DNA from: Valencia hispanica
Lineage: Eukaryota; Chordata; Actinopteri; Cyprinodontiformes; Valenciidae
Direction of reading: 5' to 3'
NCBI GenBank assembly: GCA_963556495.2
Contig: OY747703.1
Location: forward strand, 26,431,796 to 26,495,795
Length of the DNA: 64,000 nt
Shown piece after piece: positions 59,707 through 64,000 of this stretch. The position numbers were made by a program, and so were the translations under genes. The notes under the pieces are model-generated. The model made no database searches. It worked only from the letters and a program-made list of their open reading frames with translations, and was not told the origin of the DNA. How positions within the stretch are numbered: position 1 is the stretch's first letter; every line of letters begins with the position of its first letter.

Positions 59707-62700
59707 CTAAAGTTTGCCCCAAGTGTCTGGAGGTGGGAACTCGTCCACGTCGCCGGACTCATCGTGAGATTTGTCCCCCAAGTTGAAAGTCAGTTTGTAG
59801 CGCAGACGCACTTTTTCCTGAAAGAAGAGCACAAACGACAGGTCACAGCCCTGTTTTCAGGAAGAATCCGATCCTGCTGGGAAACACCCAAAAGACATCA
59901 GCCCATGTTCTCTGAAGTTAAATGTGGAGCACCTTGTGAGGGTTGGACAGCAGCAGAATCTGTGTCACAGCGGCTGGAGGGAGGATGGGGTTGAAGGCTG
60001 GCAGGTCAGTACAGGAGGGAGGCTGCAGCTTTACTTTCATCACCTAGAAAACAAAGCCACTGATATTTATATTTTAGGGCTGTCAAAATTAATGCATTAA
60101 TGCAGGTCGATTAATTTGTGGAATTAATGCCATTAATTTTTTTAGCGCAATTAACGCATGCACAGAATGACCTGCCCTTTTTACCCCACAATTAAACCCG
60201 TGCTGCTTTCAGTGCTCGGCTTGTCACGTAAACAGCATGACAACTGCTTGATAACTGCCAATAATAACAGTGGGAACCAGGGAGTAATGTAAAGGTTCGA
60301 TGTTGATAAACAAATAATTCCTCTATTAGTCAGAAAATTTCAATTAAAAAATACTTAATTCCTCCCAGAGAGAAATGAAGTGTTATTGTAGCTCATATTA
60401 TTTAATTTTTCAAGGAGCTATTGTAGACCCTGATGGCTGTAGGCAGGAATGATCTCCTGTAGCAGTCTGTGTCGCAGCAAAACTGAAGAAGCCTCTGACC
60501 GAAGACACCGTTGTTATAGGATAGTCCCATGAAGAGGATGCTCAGGGTTGTCCACAATTGAATAAGAAACTGTCAGCTTTACATTCAGAAAATGTTAACC
60601 AGTTAGTTGGCCTTAGCAACTGGCTAAAAGATTAATGTGATTGTGGAATTCAAAACAAACGTTCCATGCATCTCTCCTGTATTTCCTTAAAAAAAGAGCA
60701 ACCGTTTCCGGTTTCGTCCTTTATTTACACCAAAAGTGTTACTTTTTCAGTCATATTTGGTAATGTTAATTAATCGTGATTAATTTACAACTACCTTGTG
60801 ATTAATTAGATTAAAATTTTTAATTGTTTGGCAGCCCTATTATATTTATTAACTATACTAATATGATTTACATTTGATTGCTCTTCAGAATGCAATAAAA
60901 TTAGCAGGAAGAGAAGGTAAATTCATTTTGCAAGGATTAATTTAGCTTTTAGTTTGTCATAGCTTGCCTAGCTTTAATTGTTCCATTTGTCTTTGTGTGT
61001 TACTGAAGGTCTTCATTGTTGGCTCTTTTTGGTTGACTGTTATGTCATGTGTAAAGCGCTTTATAAATGAAGTGGCATGGTATGGTATTATAGCATAGGT
61101 GGAAAAACTTCTGATTTTTTTTTTTTATCCAACAGAAACTAAAAGAATTGACAATATTATCCACATTTCTGCATCAAAACATGTGTCTAACATTTGCATC
61201 AAAGTGCATGCGGTTGGCTGATGCAATTAAAAACTGAAAATGGTGGGACTGCTTAGTTCCATTTAACAAATAGGAAAAACAAATATAGAACTTCTCAGTG
61301 TTTGACTTTCCAATCAGAGGCAATCACAGAGTCTGATTTCAGGCTGATTAATTGATGCATCGACGATTGTTAGGCATCATCAGGAGCATAGGGAGCACAA
61401 AAACTTGCACGTACTCTAGGAACAGCTGCCTGGAAACGGATGTTGGTGACAGGAATGGGCGCCGAGGACAGCATGGAGATGATCACCACCAACACATCCG
61501 GCCTCGATGGAGGACAGTCGCACGCACACGTGAACAAAACCCGGAGGCTGTGTTTGTCGAATACAGTCACTGGTAACACGCTGCCTGTAAGAAAGCAAAA
61601 CAAACCATAAAGGATGTGAAGAAAGTAAAGAGTGGATGTGAAGGGCTTTGACCTGGTGACAAACAGTGCAAGCAGCTAAAGCGTTAGCATTTATTTTACT
61701 GTGATGAGCAAGTTTCGTTTAACCAAAAAACAAAAGTATATATTACAAAGCACACTGAAAAAGCTAAATCTGCATTGTGAAGAATTAGAGCCAGATCAGC
61801 CGGCATCAGTAAACACTGGGGTGGATGAACTGCTTCAGAAAAAAAATTCAACCGGTTCAGAAGCATTCAAGTTGCATTTTGTTTTAAGGGCTTCCACCTT
61901 ATATGTTTGACTCTGAGTTAGAATCCGATTATCTCTAAACCATGATGGATACTGCCTTGGATGGAGCAGCTTAACCTGTTGATGCTCGTTTGATCCTTCT
62001 TCCCAAATTCCTTCCATTTAATGCTACAAATTTTTTCTATTTTTTCTCAAGTCTATGCAGGGTTGTCAAACAGAACTCAACGCTTTTCTGGATCCAAGTT
62101 ATTACTTTAAAGGGAGGAATTAAATTTAAAAAAAAACAAAGAGGAAAATACAAACAGACGCATTTAAAATAACTGGTCTGTTGCTTAATGCTTTACGTGA
62201 TGTCACTAGAGAAGTGCATGCTCAAGCTCCTTTTTTTGGAGGGTCGATTTTATCATGAATAAATAATGATTACCTTCAAAAATAACAAAAACTAAATGTA
62301 AAACTGACTGCGACATGTTTTGTTACAGTGGAAAGTGAGATTAATTGATGTTACACCAACAAGCTTTGAATTCAATGTCTAAAAAACCTGTGTCTTTATT
62401 ACTGTAAAAAAACACCTTTATGGGAGGGAATCTGACTTAAAGATGTTAAATTTATGTTTCTTTAATTTCATCAACATAGAAGCCTCTAAAATGAAGAATG
62501 AACTAGTCCTAGAGCCACTTTAGGGTGTGGTTTTGAAGCTTACTAGGTTTGATTGACTCCAGAGGCACTGTAACATCTGCTAATGAAATGCTGTCGTAGG
62601 GGTCAGGCCCAGATGACGAGGTTTTGTCTGCAATGCCAAGACTGGCGAGGAGGACCCCATCAGGCTGCTCCGAGTGGACAAGGTGGCTGGATGCCAGCCC

Positions 62701-64000
62701 CAGAACAGGAGCCGCCCTACAGCTCGCCCCAGACATTGCTTGGAGATCTCGCAAAGGGACCTTAGAGTGAGGCTGGACCTTATCCCTGCAGGGAAAGCAA
62801 ACAAATCAAACTAACTGGAAAATTTTCTGGAAAACACCCCTTCTTTTTACAAGTAAAAAAACAAACAAAAAAACAGTGCAGCAGTGTTTTACACTTTTCT
62901 TTTCAAACTTATATGTTTTTCAGAATTTCAAACTAACTGAGTTCATGGCAAGCATTTTGAAAAGGATCAGACTTTAAATTTGAAAAAACAAAAAAACTAA
63001 TCAATCTGAGGAAAGATAAACAAACAGATGGATAGCTGGACGAACCTGGTGGATGACAGATTGATCAAAAACAATAGGAAGAACAAAAACAGGTCTGTGT
63101 GGAGTAAATGAATAATGAATAAGTTGCTGGAATACAAATGCGTTTCCATGTTTTCCAAACCTTTCTTTTTATAAGACCGTGCAGAAGCCCTGATCGCAGT
63201 AAAAGGCGGCTCTGCTTACTGATATCCACTCTGGTTACTTCCACTCACCATTTCATCTGCTGGCTTTCTGGAGGTAGAGACTGCTGTAACAATGTTTTCC
63301 CCAGCAAATCCAGCTCTTCCATTGCTTTCGGTGCAGCAGCGGTGCCCCCTGCTGGTGGGGCCTGTGACGTTTGTACCACTGCTGGTTGCAACGCCACAGA
63401 TTCTGCAATATTTAAGGACTGACGACAAACAGGGGGTCAACAGATTGCAGTAAATAATCATTTTCACACCAAATCCTAACTGCATTTGTCTGTGGCTTTT
63501 CTAGCTTCATGTTGATAAAAATAGTTGAATCTGAAGCTTAAATAAAAATGTGTTAGGGTATTAATTCCCACCTGAGAGATGATGTTAGAGTCACAGTTTT
63601 CTGATACATTCAATCCTGAAACAGCATGTGGAAGAAAACATTTTTTTTTATTGATGTGAAAATGATAAAAGTTAAAGACATCTCAGATCTAAAACATCTG
63701 TATCAAGATAAAGGGAGTCTTGCTCACCCAGAGACATTAGCTCATCATCCAAGAGGCTCAAGCCCAGGTTCTGAGATGCAGCCTGTGGGTTGGAAGGTTC
63801 TGTGTTTCCTGAAACACTGAGTCCTGTCAGGTCTAATAGTGCCGAATTGCTGCCGCCTGATTTTGAGTCTGTATAAGTAAAAAAAAATAAAGGCAAAATA
63901 AACCAACAGAGAAAGAGCTGCACATATTTTTTACACAATTACTCGGAAAAGACAAACACACCTTGTTGCGAGGCCGGAGCATCTTTTGACACCTCCTCCC
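59707..64000 (-). CDS. gga1: gga1, Golgi gamma-adaptin ear-containing Arf-binding protein (3' part)
   Basis: Eight minus-strand exons: 64000-63962 (partial), 63868-63728, 63615-63572, 63418-63249, 62785-62544, 61584-61415, 60043-59933 and 59817-59707, all in phase. GGA proteins are monomeric clathrin adaptors that sort cargo such as mannose-6-phosphate receptors from the trans-Golgi network. Seen here is the hinge, with LLDLTGLSV, SLLDDELMSLG (the family's LLDDELMSLG) and ELDLLGKTLLQQSLPPES. The C-terminal gamma-adaptin ear follows, with VPLESIKPS, LPVTVFDKHSLRVLF, DVLVVIISMLSSAPIPVTNI, LPAFNPILPPAAVTQILLL, KEKVRLRYKLTFNLGD and the end GDVDEFPPPDTWGKL. VHS and GAT domains lie beyond the edge. 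The PPPxTWG end and nearby ddx17 favour GGA1 over GGA3/GGA2. Intron 60,044-61,414 has nested transposons. Confidence 0.88.
60075..60839. mobile_element. hAT-like element with exact 8-bp target duplication
   Basis: In a gga1 intron. Ends TAGGGCTG and CAGCCCTA, flanked by identical TTATATTT at 60,067-60,074 and 60,840-60,847. Next to the ends, TCAAAATTAATGCATTAATGC and GATTAATTTACAACTACC show the 'ttaacgcgttaa'-like interior of a common vertebrate hAT family. A LINE fragment is inserted in it. No transposase. Confidence 0.9.
60347..60560 (-). mobile_element. LINE 3' fragment nested in the hAT-like element
   Basis: About 210 bp closely matching the 3' end of the LINE at 35,825-36,650: GAGAAATGAAGTGTTATTGTAG, GACCCTGATGGCTGTAGGCAGG, CTCCTGTAGCAGTCTGTGTCG and CATGAAGAGGATGCTCAGGG align block for block with 35,865-36,052. 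5'-truncated near 60,560; same orientation. Confidence 0.85.
61030..61090 (+). repeat. retroposon 3'-tail-like fragment
   Basis: TGTCATGTGTAAAGCGCTTTATAAATG followed by GGCATGGTATGGTATT, in a gga1 intron. Confidence 0.45.

Noticed and set aside
59707..64000. Calling the adaptor gga3
   Set aside because: The ear end FPPPDTWGKL and FNP/PHKEKVRLRYKLTF context are nearer to GGA1; GGA3 ends with a different W-G-N-L pattern. Residual doubt remains because the VHS domain is outside the window.

Overview
The window is nuclear DNA of a ray-finned (teleost) fish. The genes are split into many short GT-AG exons, their proteins are vertebrate orthologues, and the spaces between exons hold fish-type repeats: Tc1/mariner relics, L2/Rex1-like LINE ends and small hAT-like elements with 8-bp target duplications. 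I see no prokaryotic, organellar or CRISPR content. The genes were found by joining exons by hand, checking splice sites, phase and protein similarity. Four are complete inside the window and two run off its edges.

Layout, left to right: the 3' end of marf1 (+, last three exons, 3'UTR to about 5.1 kb); bmerb1 (-, 22,259 down to 8,618, 6 exons, 199 aa); mpv17l (-, 34,014 down to 27,763, 4 exons including a 30-bp microexon, 210 aa); ntan1 (-, 46,544 down to 41,822, 10 exons, 307 aa); ddx17 (+, 47,215 to 56,308, 13 exons, 655 aa); and the 3' part of gga1 (-, from the right edge down to 59,707, 8 exons seen). marf1/bmerb1 and ddx17/gga1 are convergent pairs. ntan1 and ddx17 are head to head with 670 bp between start codons.

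From my knowledge of the human map, marf1, bmerb1, mpv17l and ntan1 correspond to 16p13.11, and ddx17 and gga1 to 22q13.1. The ntan1-ddx17 promoter therefore looks like a junction between two human synteny blocks. The genes do unrelated jobs (germline RNA control, Rab-binding/microtubule regulation, organelle membrane, N-degron pathway, RNA helicase, Golgi sorting), so there is no operon-like system here.

The rest is repeats. One fish Tc1 family has about five decayed copies (12.4, 18.7, 40.9, 42.4 and 45.0 kb). A Sleeping Beauty-like relic lies at 16.5 kb, a Tc1 element with both ends lies in a marf1 intron, LINE pieces lie at 29, 31.5, 35.9, 39 and 60.4 kb, and two insertions are nested inside other elements. 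The most interesting sequence-level signals are a possible poison exon in ddx17 intron 11, the mpv17l microexon, a CRE-like palindrome in the divergent promoter, a perfect 13-bp-arm hairpin downstream of gga1, and a stop codon that rules out a p82-like N-terminal extension of ddx17 through this first exon. I found no convincing new biological system.
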